Of a stretch of 14,895 bases of DNA, positions 6,547 through 13,607 are shown in pieces. Origin of the DNA: JAUZQZ01 sp964492105 (lineage in GTDB: Bacteria; Pseudomonadota; Zetaproteobacteria; Mariprofundales; Mariprofundaceae); contig CAZBJB010000036.1 in the NCBI GenBank assembly GCA_964492105.1, forward strand, positions 1 to 14,895, read 5' to 3'. The first letter of the stretch is position 1, and each line of letters opens with the position of its first letter. The notes beneath the pieces are model-generated. The model was not told the DNA's origin and did not search any database. It saw only the letters and a program-made list of their open reading frames with translations. The position numbers and the translations under genes were made by a program.

Positions 6547-7412
6547 AAACCATTGGCATCAGCACCAAGCCGGACAATGAACGGGCGCGGAAGTTGGGTC
6601 TGGAATTACGCGACTGGCTCATGCAGCGCGGCAAACATGTGCTTCCGGATGAGGCGCTGGCGGATGTATGCGGTGAGGCGTGCGTGCCGTTGGAAGAGAT
6701 GTCAAGCCGTGCCGATCTGATGGTGATACTGGGCGGGGATGGCACGCTTCTGCATGTGGGCCGGCGTTTTGTCGGGTCGGAGATACCTATTCTCGGCATT
6801 AATTTGGGTCACCTCGGTTTTCTTACCGGCGTGCCGGCAGATTCCATGCTGAAGGCTGTGGAAACCGTCCTAAACGGTGGTGGACATATGATCCGCCACT
6901 TCAGCCTGCATGCGCAAGCGTGGCATGATGGAATACCGCTGGGCGGAGGGGTTGCCCTGAATGACGTGGTGCTACAACGTAACAGGCATCCACGCATGAT
7001 TGAATATGAGATGAAGGTTGCCGGTGAATTTGTATTTCGCGTCCGCGCCGATGGCCTGGTGCTGGCGACACCGACGGGTTCCACTGCCTATGCCTTATCC
7101 GCTGGCAGCGCCATCATACATCCGGCGCTGGATGCCATTTCTGTAGCTCCCGTCTGCCCGCATACGCTCTCCAATCGTCCTATCGTCGTTCCGGCCGGTA
7201 GCCCCATTGACTTGAAACTTACGGAAGTACCCGCGCCAGCCGCCCTCAATCTGGATGGGCAGATGTGCTTCGAATTACAGGAAGGGGACAATATCCGCGT
7301 GGAAAAAGGTAAATCGGTGTTGCTGGCCTACCTTCCGGGTCGAAACTACTACGAGGTGCTGCGTAATAAATTACACTGGGCCGGGCACGAGGACGATACG
7401 CCTTCATGCTGA
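6543..7412 (+). CDS. nadK: NAD kinase
   Basis: Phosphorylates NAD+ to NADP+ in the cytoplasm with ATP or polyphosphate. It has 289 residues. Seen: GGDGT (64-68), the kinase signature; NLGHLGFL (87-94); LNDVVLQR (139-146), whose Asn-Asp contact the adenosine part; and DGLVLATPTGSTAYALSAG (170-188), the conserved second motif; then NLDGQ near the C terminus. The frame is open upstream to 6426 through the cytochrome gene. GTG 6543 is preferred because it begins VKTIGIS as in the family, has GGGGAAG (6531-6537), and overlaps the cytochrome stop. The ATGCTGA overlap with recN (7406-7412) places both in one operon. nadK-recN adjacency is widespread in proteobacteria. Confidence 0.95.
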   Translation: MKTIGISTKPDNERARKLGLELRDWLMQRGKHVLPDEALADVCGEACVPLEEMSSRADLMVILGGDGTLLHVGRRFVGSEIPILGINLGHLGFLTGVPADSMLKAVETVLNGGGHMIRHFSLHAQAWHDGIPLGGGVALNDVVLQRNRHPRMIEYEMKVAGEFVFRVRADGLVLATPTGSTAYALSAGSAIIHPALDAISVAPVCPHTLSNRPIVVPAGSPIDLKLTEVPAPAALNLDGQMCFELQEGDNIRVEKGKSVLLAYLPGRNYYEVLRNKLHWAGHEDDTPSC

Positions 7413-9085
7413 CCGAACTGTATGTTCGGGAATTTGCTCTGATCAAGGATGTCCGGCTGGCATTATCCCGTGGCATGACTGTTTTTTCCGGGGAAACCGG
7501 AGCGGGTAAGTCCATGCTGGTGGATGCGCTGGGCGCTGCCTTCGGTGCGCGCGCCAGCAGCGAGTGGGTGCGGCATGGTGCGGATAAGGCGGAGGTTACC
7601 GTCGTCGTTGAGGATACAACCGAATCCGTACAACGGCTTCTGCGTGAACAGGATCTGGATGCGGAGGATGGCATGGTGTTGCGCCGGGTCATTCGCGCCG
7701 ATGGCAGCTCACGCGCTTATATCAATGGCATCCCCGCGCCCGCCAGATTGCTGCAACGTATCGGCCAGGTGTGCGTGGACATGCACGGACAGCACGAACA
7801 CCAATCCCTGCTGCGTACCGATTTTCAGCGGGCACTGGTTGATGCACGTGTAGAGGACAACGTAACGGAGGCGGTGGCTGCCGCCTACCTGCAATGGAAG
7901 AATGCGCGGGATGCCCTGAATACATTATTGCTGGAACGCGATCAGGGTATACGTGAAGAGGCGTGGAGGCGTGAGGAGTGCAACCGCCTGAAAGCGCTGG
8001 GACTTTATCCGGGGCTGGTGGATGAACTTCAGGGCAATATAGAGTCGGGCCGTCACTTTGCCCGGATTCAACAGGCCGCCCATGCCGCGCTGGCTGTGCT
8101 GGAGGATGGGGAAGGCAACATGCGCGCCCGTCTCGCCGGTTGCGTACATGATCTGGAGGCGGTCGCCGAATTCAAGCCGGAAATTCGGGAGAGCCTGGAA
8201 CTGCTGGGACAGGTAGATGCACTGTTGGGCGAGACAGTCCCGACTTTGCGCGCACTGCTGGATGAAGCCTTTGATCCGCAAGCGCTGGAAGTCGCGGAAT
8301 CCCGTCTGCTGGATATTCATGAGGCCATGCGTCGTCATGCGGTGGATGAAGGCGGGCTGGTGACTTTGTTGAACACGCTGGAAGACGGAATGGTCCGCAT
8401 GGATACCAGCGCATGGGATGAGGAATCGCAGCGCCAGCGTGTGGATACCGCCAGGGGCCAATTTGTAGCGGTATCAAAAACCATGTCTGCCGCACGGGTC
8501 AAATCCGGTATGAATTTATGCAAACAATTGCGCCCTTTTCTCGATCTGCTGGCATTGTCCGGCATGCGGGTGCGTGTCGACGTGAATCAGGAGGCGCGGG
8601 ATGAATCAGCGTGGAGCGAACGCGGATTTGATGAAGTAACGTTCATGGCGTCCTCCAATCCGGGAGAGCCGTTTCGCGAACTGGCCGCTGTAGTATCAGG
8701 AGGTGAAATATCCCGGCTGGCGTTGGCGCTCAAAGGCTGCGGCGCGATGTCTTCAACGCCACGAATTGCTGTGTTCGATGAAGTAGATGCGGGTATTGGC
8801 GGCGAGACGGCGTGGTGCGTGGGCGAATTGCTTGCGGCCATGGGGCGCGAGCGGCAGGTACTCACGATTTCGCATCTGCCACAGGTGGCGGCCTGCGCCA
8901 CGCAACAGGTGCATATCTTCAAGCAACGGGAAAGTAACCGTACGATCAGCCGGTTAAGGTTGCTGAATGACGATGAACGGCAGGAAGAACTCGCGCGTAT
9001 GCTGGGGGGCGCCGATGGCAAAAGCCGTGAACATGCGCAAGCGATGCTGGCACGCGGTGCCGTATTTTATGGGGCAGGGTACTAG
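7406..9085 (+). CDS. recN: DNA repair protein RecN
   Basis: SMC-like ATPase that acts early in double-strand break repair, tethering DNA ends and supporting RecA recombination. It has 559 residues, close to the usual 550-560. Seen: Walker A GETGAGKS (29-36) after LYVREFALIKDV; the N-lobe HGQHEHQSLL; a long central Glu/Arg/Leu-rich region compatible with the antiparallel coiled coil; and the C-lobe with ABC signature VSGGEISRLALALK (about 428-441), Walker B IAVFDEVDAGIGGE (about 452-465) and TISHLPQVAA. The start overlaps the nadK stop, with GAGGA at 7389-7393. The stop (TAG 9083-9085) shares its last base with the GTG of the next gene. SOS control is usual for recN, but no LexA box would be expected inside nadK and none was seen. 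Confidence 0.95.
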   Translation: MLTELYVREFALIKDVRLALSRGMTVFSGETGAGKSMLVDALGAAFGARASSEWVRHGADKAEVTVVVEDTTESVQRLLREQDLDAEDGMVLRRVIRADGSSRAYINGIPAPARLLQRIGQVCVDMHGQHEHQSLLRTDFQRALVDARVEDNVTEAVAAAYLQWKNARDALNTLLLERDQGIREEAWRREECNRLKALGLYPGLVDELQGNIESGRHFARIQQAAHAALAVLEDGEGNMRARLAGCVHDLEAVAEFKPEIRESLELLGQVDALLGETVPTLRALLDEAFDPQALEVAESRLLDIHEAMRRHAVDEGGLVTLLNTLEDGMVRMDTSAWDEESQRQRVDTARGQFVAVSKTMSAARVKSGMNLCKQLRPFLDLLALSGMRVRVDVNQEARDESAWSERGFDEVTFMASSNPGEPFRELAAVVSGGEISRLALALKGCGAMSSTPRIAVFDEVDAGIGGETAWCVGELLAAMGRERQVLTISHLPQVAACATQQVHIFKQRESNRTISRLRLLNDDERQEELARMLGGADGKSREHAQAMLARGAVFYGAGY

Positions 9086-9633
9086 TGTCACGCCACATCC
9101 GGGTGCGTATGGCTGGAGTAGACGATGTCAATGCCATGGCTGCATTGCTGGCTCCCCTGGCGGACAAGGAAATTCTTTTACCGCGTTCGCGTGACGACAT
9201 CTTTCAACATTTGCAGGAATTTACGGTTGCTTCCCTTGATGGGGAGCTGGCTGGCGTGGCAGCCATGCACATTTATGGATCGAATCTGGCCGAGGTGCGC
9301 TCACTGGCCGTACGCGACGATATGCAGGGGCGCGGTATCGGCCGCTTACTGTTGGAGGCCTGCGAACAACGGGGTGCGGGGCTGGGCGTGGTCTGCATTT
9401 TCGCACTGACCTACGTGCCGGATTTTTTCCTGTGTCACGGATATACGCAGGTCCTCAGGGAAAGTCTTCCGCACAAGATTTGGACCGTGTGCGTACATTG
9501 TTCGAAGTTTGCCGATTGCGATGAGATAGCCGTACAAAAACGTTTAAGCGACGTGCCGATAAAACCGATGCGCTCTCCTTCCTCGAAATATGTTGCGAAC
9601 AAAGGAGCCTCTTGCGAAACTCTGGGTGGATGA
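9085..9633 (+). CDS. GNAT N-acetyltransferase, ArgA-like (short N-acetylglutamate synthase type)
   Basis: Single-domain GNAT acetyltransferase. After MSRHIRVRMAGVDDVNAM come VRSLAVRDDM and the acetyl-CoA loop QGRGIGRLLLEAC (81-93). The C-terminal half, FALTYVPDFFLCHGY (106-120), LPHKIWTVCVHCSKF (128-142) and CDEIAVQKRL, is typical of the acetyltransferase domain of N-acetylglutamate synthase (ArgA) and of short stand-alone synthases that make N-acetylglutamate for arginine. It lacks the amino-acid kinase domain of full ArgA. GTG 9085 overlaps the recN stop by one base. The family match ends near residue 154. The last residues (about 174-182) and the TGA are encoded by repeat A1, so the natural C terminus has been replaced or extended. 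Substrate is inferred from similarity only. Confidence 0.8.
   Translation: MSRHIRVRMAGVDDVNAMAALLAPLADKEILLPRSRDDIFQHLQEFTVASLDGELAGVAAMHIYGSNLAEVRSLAVRDDMQGRGIGRLLLEACEQRGAGLGVVCIFALTYVPDFFLCHGYTQVLRESLPHKIWTVCVHCSKFADCDEIAVQKRLSDVPIKPMRSPSSKYVANKGASCETLGG
9578..9604 (+). repeat. Leader repeat C, left half of the copy interrupted by A1
   Basis: CTTCCTCGA (9578-9586) and GTTGCGAACAAAG (9592-9604) match 3062-3070 and 3077-3089 before ksgA, with one base fewer between them. The right half resumes after A1 at 9766-9810. Here the repeat is read through as the tail of the ArgA-like frame (SSKYVANKG). Confidence 0.6.
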
Positions 9634-9765
9634 GCGGCAATCCCACTTTGAGTCCATTTTCGGGATGGAACGAGCTGCATGGTGGTTCCATGTAGCGAAA
9701 TTCCAGCTCGGAAATGGGCCAAAGTGGGGAAGACGATTGCCGCTCACGAGTTTTGCAAGAGGCTC
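9605..9765 (+). mobile_element. Repeat family A, full copy A1 (161-bp hairpin MITE)
   Basis: The ends are long imperfect inverted repeats beginning GAGCCTCTTGC(G/A)AAACTC, and pairing continues inward (GAGCGGCAATC, CCCACTTTG) to a central stem GCTGCATGG/CCATGTAGC. Almost the whole element can therefore fold on itself. AAAG occurs directly on both sides (9601-9604, 9766-9769), and the related site before ksgA has AAAG once. Ungapped hand comparison with A2 gives about 136/161 identical bases. No transposase is encoded. Left end inside the ArgA-like frame; right end 34 bp before uvrC. Confidence 0.85.
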
Positions 9766-9787
9766 AAAGGTACTGTGCAATCATCGC

Positions 9788-9793
9788 GGTGAT
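9788..9793 (+). promoter_or_regulatory. Ribosome-binding site deciding the uvrC start
   Basis: GGTGAT, complementary to the 16S 3' end in its extended form, lies 6 bases before ATG 9800. No GGAGG-type site exists here, and no better site precedes the later ATGs at 9803 and 9824. Confidence 0.45.
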
Positions 9794-9799
9794 GTATGA

Positions 9800-11626
9800 A
9801 TGATGCGGGCTAAAGAAAAAACCATGTGGAGGAATCCCCCTGTCGACCTCGTTACCCTGCCATGCGAACCTGGGGTGTACCGTATGATCGATGGAGAGCG
9901 TAAGGTTCTGTATGTTGGCAAGGCGAGGAACCTGAACAGGCGCATCTCCAGTTACTTTCAGCGTCAACCAGAGTCACCCCGTACCGTTGCCATGGTACGG
10001 CAGATTCGCGATCTGAATTTCAGCATCACGTCTTCCGAAACCGAAGCATTGATCCTTGAGCATAATCTCATCAAACAGCTCAAACCGCGTTACAACGTGC
10101 TGCTCAAGGATTCCAAATCCTACCCCTACATCCTGCTCACCGGCGAGTTCTGGCCGCGTCTGCGTCTGTATCGTGGTAACCGCGGTGAACCCGGCAAATA
10201 TTTCGGCCCCTTTCCCGATGCCGGTGCGGTGCATCAAACCCTGCACATGATGCAAAAAATATTCCGCATTCGCGATTGTGAGAACGCCGTATTCAATCAT
10301 CGATCTCGCCCATGCATGCAGTATCAGATCGGCCGTTGCTCCGCTCCCTGCTGTAATCTGGTTTCAAAAGCCGTATATGTACGGCAGGTGGAAGATACGC
10401 GCACCTTTCTTGCGGGGCGGAACACGAACCTCATCCGGCAATGGGAAGAGGAGATGCAGCGGGCTTCGGATTGCCGGAATTATGAACTGGCGGCCAGTCT
10501 GCGCGACCGGATCCGCGCACTGCGCAGTGTGCTGGCCGGTTCCGGGAGCGATCGTCTTCCCGGCCATGCTGATGCCATTGTTCTGATCCGACATGCCACG
10601 GGCGTGGTTGCGAGCATCGGGGTTCGCCGCGCCGGACGCAATCTGGGCACGCACAGTGTCAGGATTGATCAGGCCGAAGGTGCGGACGATCTGGAAATCC
10701 TGCAATCATTTTTCATTGAGCGGTATCGGCGTGAGGAACCTCCCCGGCATGTTCTGATCAACGCATCGGAAAGTGACATGAGTGAGTTGCAACACGTACT
10801 CAGTCTTCTTGGCCCACAAACCCGATCCAGGTTGCTATGCCCCAAACGTGGTTCGAGACTGCAATGGCTGAATCATGTGATGCGAGCCGGAGAACAAGTG
10901 CTGACCTCACACCGTCAGTGTCATCAGCAGGCAGCCTTCGAAGCGCTGGCGGAACTGCTCTCCCTGGATGAAACGCCACAAAGTATTGCCGCCGTGGATA
11001 ACGCCCATCTGGGCGGAAAGCAGACCGTGGCCGCTATCACCTATGCCGGATGGGATGGTTCGGATAAAGCGCATTACCGGCGTTATAAACTGGATGACGC
11101 GCCGGCGGGCGATGATTATGCAGCCATGCGTATCGTTCTTGCGCGGTTTTTTCGCGCCATCAGCGAAGGCACGATTCCCTGCCCCGATATCATGCTCATT
11201 GACGGCGGGCGCGGGCAACTCAACATTGCCATGAATTGCGCCGCCGAGTGCGGTCTGCATGAACTCAAACTGATGGGCGTTGCCAAAGGCAGCAGCCGCA
11301 AACCGGGTGAGGAAACCCTGTGGCCCGCGTGGACGCCCGAACCGTTAAAACCGGGATGTCATTCCCCCGCGCTGCTGCTCATTGCCAGGGTGCGCGATGA
11401 GGCGCACCGATTCGCCGGCAGTTATATGCGCACACGCAAGAAAAAAAGCATGTTCACCTCTCAACTGGAGGGTATATCCGGCATCGGCCCGGCCAGACGC
11501 TCGGCGCTGTTAAAATATTTCGGAGGGATCGAAGGGGTCAAAAAAGCCAGCCGTGATCAATTGGCGCAAGCAGCGGGCATTGCCGGTATCTATGCTGATC
11601 GTATCTTTGCCACCTTGCATCGTTGA
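9800..11626 (+). CDS. uvrC: Excinuclease ABC subunit C
   Basis: Dual endonuclease of nucleotide excision repair that makes the 3' and 5' incisions once UvrB has marked the lesion. It has 608 residues. Domains in order: GIY-YIG nuclease (about 24-105, PGVYRMI, LYVGKARNLNRRISSYF, TEALILEHNLIKQLKPRYN); Cys-rich iron-sulfur region (PCMQYQIGRCSAPC); UVR motif that binds UvrB (YELAASLRDRIRAL); RNase H-like C-terminal nuclease (AAVDNAHLGGKQTVA, MLIDGGRGQLNIA, RVRDEAHRFA); and helix-hairpin-helix DNA-binding domain (LEGISGIGPARRSALLKYFG to the end). It is complete. The start lies 34 bp beyond repeat A1, which separates the gene from recN and may have replaced its leader. It converges on fmt across repeat B3. 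Confidence 0.95.
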   Translation: MMRAKEKTMWRNPPVDLVTLPCEPGVYRMIDGERKVLYVGKARNLNRRISSYFQRQPESPRTVAMVRQIRDLNFSITSSETEALILEHNLIKQLKPRYNVLLKDSKSYPYILLTGEFWPRLRLYRGNRGEPGKYFGPFPDAGAVHQTLHMMQKIFRIRDCENAVFNHRSRPCMQYQIGRCSAPCCNLVSKAVYVRQVEDTRTFLAGRNTNLIRQWEEEMQRASDCRNYELAASLRDRIRALRSVLAGSGSDRLPGHADAIVLIRHATGVVASIGVRRAGRNLGTHSVRIDQAEGADDLEILQSFFIERYRREEPPRHVLINASESDMSELQHVLSLLGPQTRSRLLCPKRGSRLQWLNHVMRAGEQVLTSHRQCHQQAAFEALAELLSLDETPQSIAAVDNAHLGGKQTVAAITYAGWDGSDKAHYRRYKLDDAPAGDDYAAMRIVLARFFRAISEGTIPCPDIMLIDGGRGQLNIAMNCAAECGLHELKLMGVAKGSSRKPGEETLWPAWTPEPLKPGCHSPALLLIARVRDEAHRFAGSYMRTRKKKSMFTSQLEGISGIGPARRSALLKYFGGIEGVKKASRDQLAQAAGIAGIYADRIFATLHR

Positions 11627-11650
11627 CCGTTACCCCAATATCCGGCATTG

Positions 11651-11796
11651 ACATTGGATGCAGGGTGTAAGTATTTGGTTTGCATGGCGTTTCGAACAAT
11701 CATGTATTCACCTTATTGGTGATGAGTTATTTTTCGGAATGCCATGCGAATCAAAGGGTTGCGGCATGCGCCGCATGTCAATGTCGGATCTTGGGG
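11651..11796 (+). repeat. Repeat family B, copy B3
   Basis: About 146 bp between the converging ends of uvrC and fmt. It shares ACATTG, AGGGTGTAAG and the CGTTTCGAACAATCATG block with B2, and ends with GCGGCATGCGCCGCATGTCA and ATGTCGGATCTTGGGG. Hairpin TCACC-TTATT-GGTGA (about 11708-11722) replaces the GC-rich hairpin of B2. Further hairpin TCGCGG/CCGCGA at 11812-11827 follows. It is on the same strand as B1 and B2. Confidence 0.75.
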
Positions 11797-11835
11797 TTAC
11801 GGACTCATGTCTCGCGGTGTGCCGCGATGCGGAAC

Positions 11836-11865
11836 AATCGCCAATCACGAGTTTTGCAAGAGGCT
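11836..11865 (+). mobile_element. Repeat family A, 30-bp right-end remnant A3
   Basis: AATCGCCAATCACGAGTTTT followed by GCAAGAGGCT matches the right end of A1 with few changes. The rest of the element is absent; B3 and the 11812-11827 hairpin take its place. It directly abuts the last codons of a truncated frame that begins at the fmt stop. Confidence 0.7.
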
Positions 11866-11918
11866 TACCTGATACCCAGATCCTCGCGAGTGACGCGCGG
11901 CGCACGCTTCGTCTTCAC
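11865..11918 (-). pseudogene. 5' remnant (17 codons) of a lost gene downstream of fmt
   Basis: A GTG at 11918-11916 overlaps the fmt stop (GTGA), the same kind of coupling used by true gene pairs elsewhere in this window. The frame reads MKTKRAPRVTREDLGIR and stops at TAA (11867-11865), exactly where the A3 remnant begins. The Lys/Arg-rich start could belong to an RNA-modifying enzyme such as RsmB, which often follows def-fmt, but 17 residues cannot show it. The alternative is chance overlap with no gene. Confidence 0.35.
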
Positions 11919-12847
11919 TCGAAGGTTTGATCGCGGGGAACCGGATGGCCGTGCAGGAATACCTCCGCATCCATCACCTTCTTTCCTTCCGGCTGTACTT
12001 CAAGCACATGGTAACTTGATCCCCTGGCACAGGCGATGTTCAGACTGCCGTTATCCATCCGTGTGCCTGGCCGCCGTGTTGACCCTTCCCGCAAAGGTAT
12101 CCCGCGAATGATCTTGAGCCACTTGCTGTCCATGCGCGTTCTTGCACCGGGTTTTGGTGAAAAACAACGCACCCGCCGATCAATCGTATTCGCAGGCAGT
12201 GTCCAGTCAATCCTGCGATCCACGGAACGTATTTTTGCAGCATATGTAGCGCGAGCGTGATCCTGGGGTGTGGGTCTCAACGAACCGGCAGCAATCTCCG
12301 GTAATGTCCCAAGTAATAATTCAGAACCCGCTACAGACAAGCATGCCCACAATCGCGGGCCGGTCGCCGTATCGTCAATGGGTATGTGGCGCATGGCATA
12401 TACGCCGCCGGTATCCAGGCCTTCTTCCATACGCATGATGCTCACACCGGTCTCCGTATCGCCCGCCAGCAGCGCCCGTTCGATGGGCGCCGCGCCGCGC
12501 CAGCGCGGCAGTAGCGACGCATGAACATTGACCGGTGCAATGGTCGGCGCATCCAGCCACGACGTTGGTAAAATCATACCGAATGCCACCACCACGATCA
12601 TATCCGCATGTTTCGATTTCAGCCATGCCAGAGACTCCGGATCATCCCGCAAGCCCTTCGGCGTGATGACATCAAGGCCTGCCTCCCGCGCCGCCCGCCT
12701 CACCGGCGACGGGGTAAGCTTCATACCGCGACCGGCCTCGCGGTCGGGCTGGGATACCACGCCTACCACTTCCACGCCATCCGCACTCAGTAACGCCTGT
12801 AAACAGGGCAGGGAGAATCCCGGCGTTCCGGCAAAGACGACACGCAT
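11915..12847 (-). CDS. fmt: Methionyl-tRNA formyltransferase
   Basis: Formylates Met-tRNAfMet with 10-formyltetrahydrofolate for translation initiation. It has 310 residues from ATG 12847 (an in-frame TTG at 12859 would add MTPL). MRVVFAGTPGF is the family start. The catalytic triad is Asn107, His109 (VNVHASLLPRWRGAAPIERA) and Asp145 (MEEGLDTGG), at the same spacing as in E. coli Fmt. The C-terminal OB-fold tRNA-binding domain is present (IDWTLPANTIDRRVRCFSPK, KKVMDAEVFL). No clear ribosome-binding site precedes the ATG, perhaps because repeat A2 (12876-13036) now separates fmt from def; in most genomes the two nearly touch. The stop overlaps a GTG beginning a vestigial frame. Confidence 0.94.
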   Translation of the reverse strand: MRVVFAGTPGFSLPCLQALLSADGVEVVGVVSQPDREAGRGMKLTPSPVRRAAREAGLDVITPKGLRDDPESLAWLKSKHADMIVVVAFGMILPTSWLDAPTIAPVNVHASLLPRWRGAAPIERALLAGDTETGVSIMRMEEGLDTGGVYAMRHIPIDDTATGPRLWACLSVAGSELLLGTLPEIAAGSLRPTPQDHARATYAAKIRSVDRRIDWTLPANTIDRRVRCFSPKPGARTRMDSKWLKIIRGIPLREGSTRRPGTRMDNGSLNIACARGSSYHVLEVQPEGKKVMDAEVFLHGHPVPRDQTFE

Positions 12848-12875
12848 CAAAGGTGTCAATCCGGTTTATTCATCC

Positions 12876-13036
12876 GAGGCTCTTGCAGAACTCCGGGTGG
12901 ATGAGCGGAAATCCCGCCTTGAGCCCCTTTTCGAGATGGAATGAGCTTCATGGTGGTTCCACGAGGTGAAATTCCAGATCGAAAACAGGCCAGAGTGGGG
13001 AAGTAGATCGCCGCTCACGAGTGTTGCAAGAGGCTC
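12876..13036 (+). mobile_element. Repeat family A, full copy A2 (161-bp hairpin MITE)
   Basis: Same length as A1 and about 84% identical without gaps. The inverted ends are GAGGCTCTTGCAGAACTC on the left and, reversed, GAGCCTCTTGCAACACTC on the right; the central hairpin is GCTTCATGGTGGTTCCACGAGG, weaker than in A1 (written here in two parts: GCTTCATGG, TGGTTCCACGAGG). Flanks ATCC (12872-12875) and ATCT (13037-13040) look like a 4-bp duplication with one change. It separates def from fmt and supplies the def stop codon. Confidence 0.83.
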
Positions 13037-13557
13037 ATCTGTTTTTTCTTTTTTTGCAAACGCCTTTTGAGCAGTTTTCGCTTGACGGGCGGTAGCAGGT
13101 CGATAAACAGTCGACCATTCAGATGATCGAATTCGTGCTGTAGCGCAACCGCTGGAAATGTCTCGAAACCGGCTGTGTGACGGCTGCCTTCCATGTCGTA
13201 CCAACTGGCCGTAATAGAGGTTGCCCGTTTCACTTCCTCATAAATACCGGGTACGGAGAGACACCCCTCTTCACCCATGGCTTCACCCTCGCGCAACGAA
13301 ATCTCCGGGTTAATCCAGACTTGTAAATCCCGGCTACCATCCTCATCACGCCAGCGGGTATCCGTCACCGCTACACGCAACAATACACCAATTTGTGGCG
13401 CCGCCAGACCCACGCCGGGCGCGGCATACATTGAATCCGCCAGATCCCGAACAAGTTCCCGAACTTCATCGCTGGCGGGATCAGCGACAGGCATGGCATG
13501 TTGCCGAAGCATCCTGTCCGGATAGGTTAGAATTTCTCGAATAGCCATGCCGCCCAT
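13015..13557 (-). CDS. def: Peptide deformylase
   Basis: Metalloprotease that removes the formyl group from the initiator Met of nascent chains, undoing the Fmt reaction. It has 180 residues. Seen: motif I GVGLAAPQ (48-55), motif II EGCLS with metal ligand Cys99 (97-101), and motif III QHEFDHLNG with ligands His141 and His145 and catalytic Glu142. The canonical family start is MAIREIL (ATG 13548); I report the longer ATG 13557 because neither has a good ribosome-binding site. The Lys-rich C terminus runs into repeat A2: the last residues SLLQHS and the TGA are encoded by the element. The core enzyme is complete, so it is probably functional. First gene of the def-fmt unit. Confidence 0.94.
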   Translation of the reverse strand: MGGMAIREILTYPDRMLRQHAMPVADPASDEVRELVRDLADSMYAAPGVGLAAPQIGVLLRVAVTDTRWRDEDGSRDLQVWINPEISLREGEAMGEEGCLSVPGIYEEVKRATSITASWYDMEGSRHTAGFETFPAVALQHEFDHLNGRLFIDLLPPVKRKLLKRRLQKKKKQMSLLQHS

Positions 13558-13607
13558 ACTAGCAGTCCGGCGGGCTTAGTTGAAATCCACCCGTACGTTG
13601 ATATTTT

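Noticed and set aside
7246..7692. 148-codon antisense frame over nadK/recN
   Set aside because: Ser/Arg/Thr-rich shadow of the coding strand, with no motif or ribosome-binding site. The sense genes are unambiguous.
7925..8461. 178-codon antisense frame within recN
   Set aside because: It lies entirely opposite a well-supported RecN coiled-coil region, with no family features.
9590..9799. 69-codon plus-strand frame and several minus-strand frames across repeat A1
   Set aside because: Similar open frames occur in A2 on both strands because the element is self-complementary and stop-poor in places. There is no ribosome-binding site, and the frames run out into unrelated flanks.
2829..11796. 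CRISPR or tandem repeat array
   Set aside because: Family B and A copies are dispersed kilobases apart, diverged, and not separated by uniform spacers.
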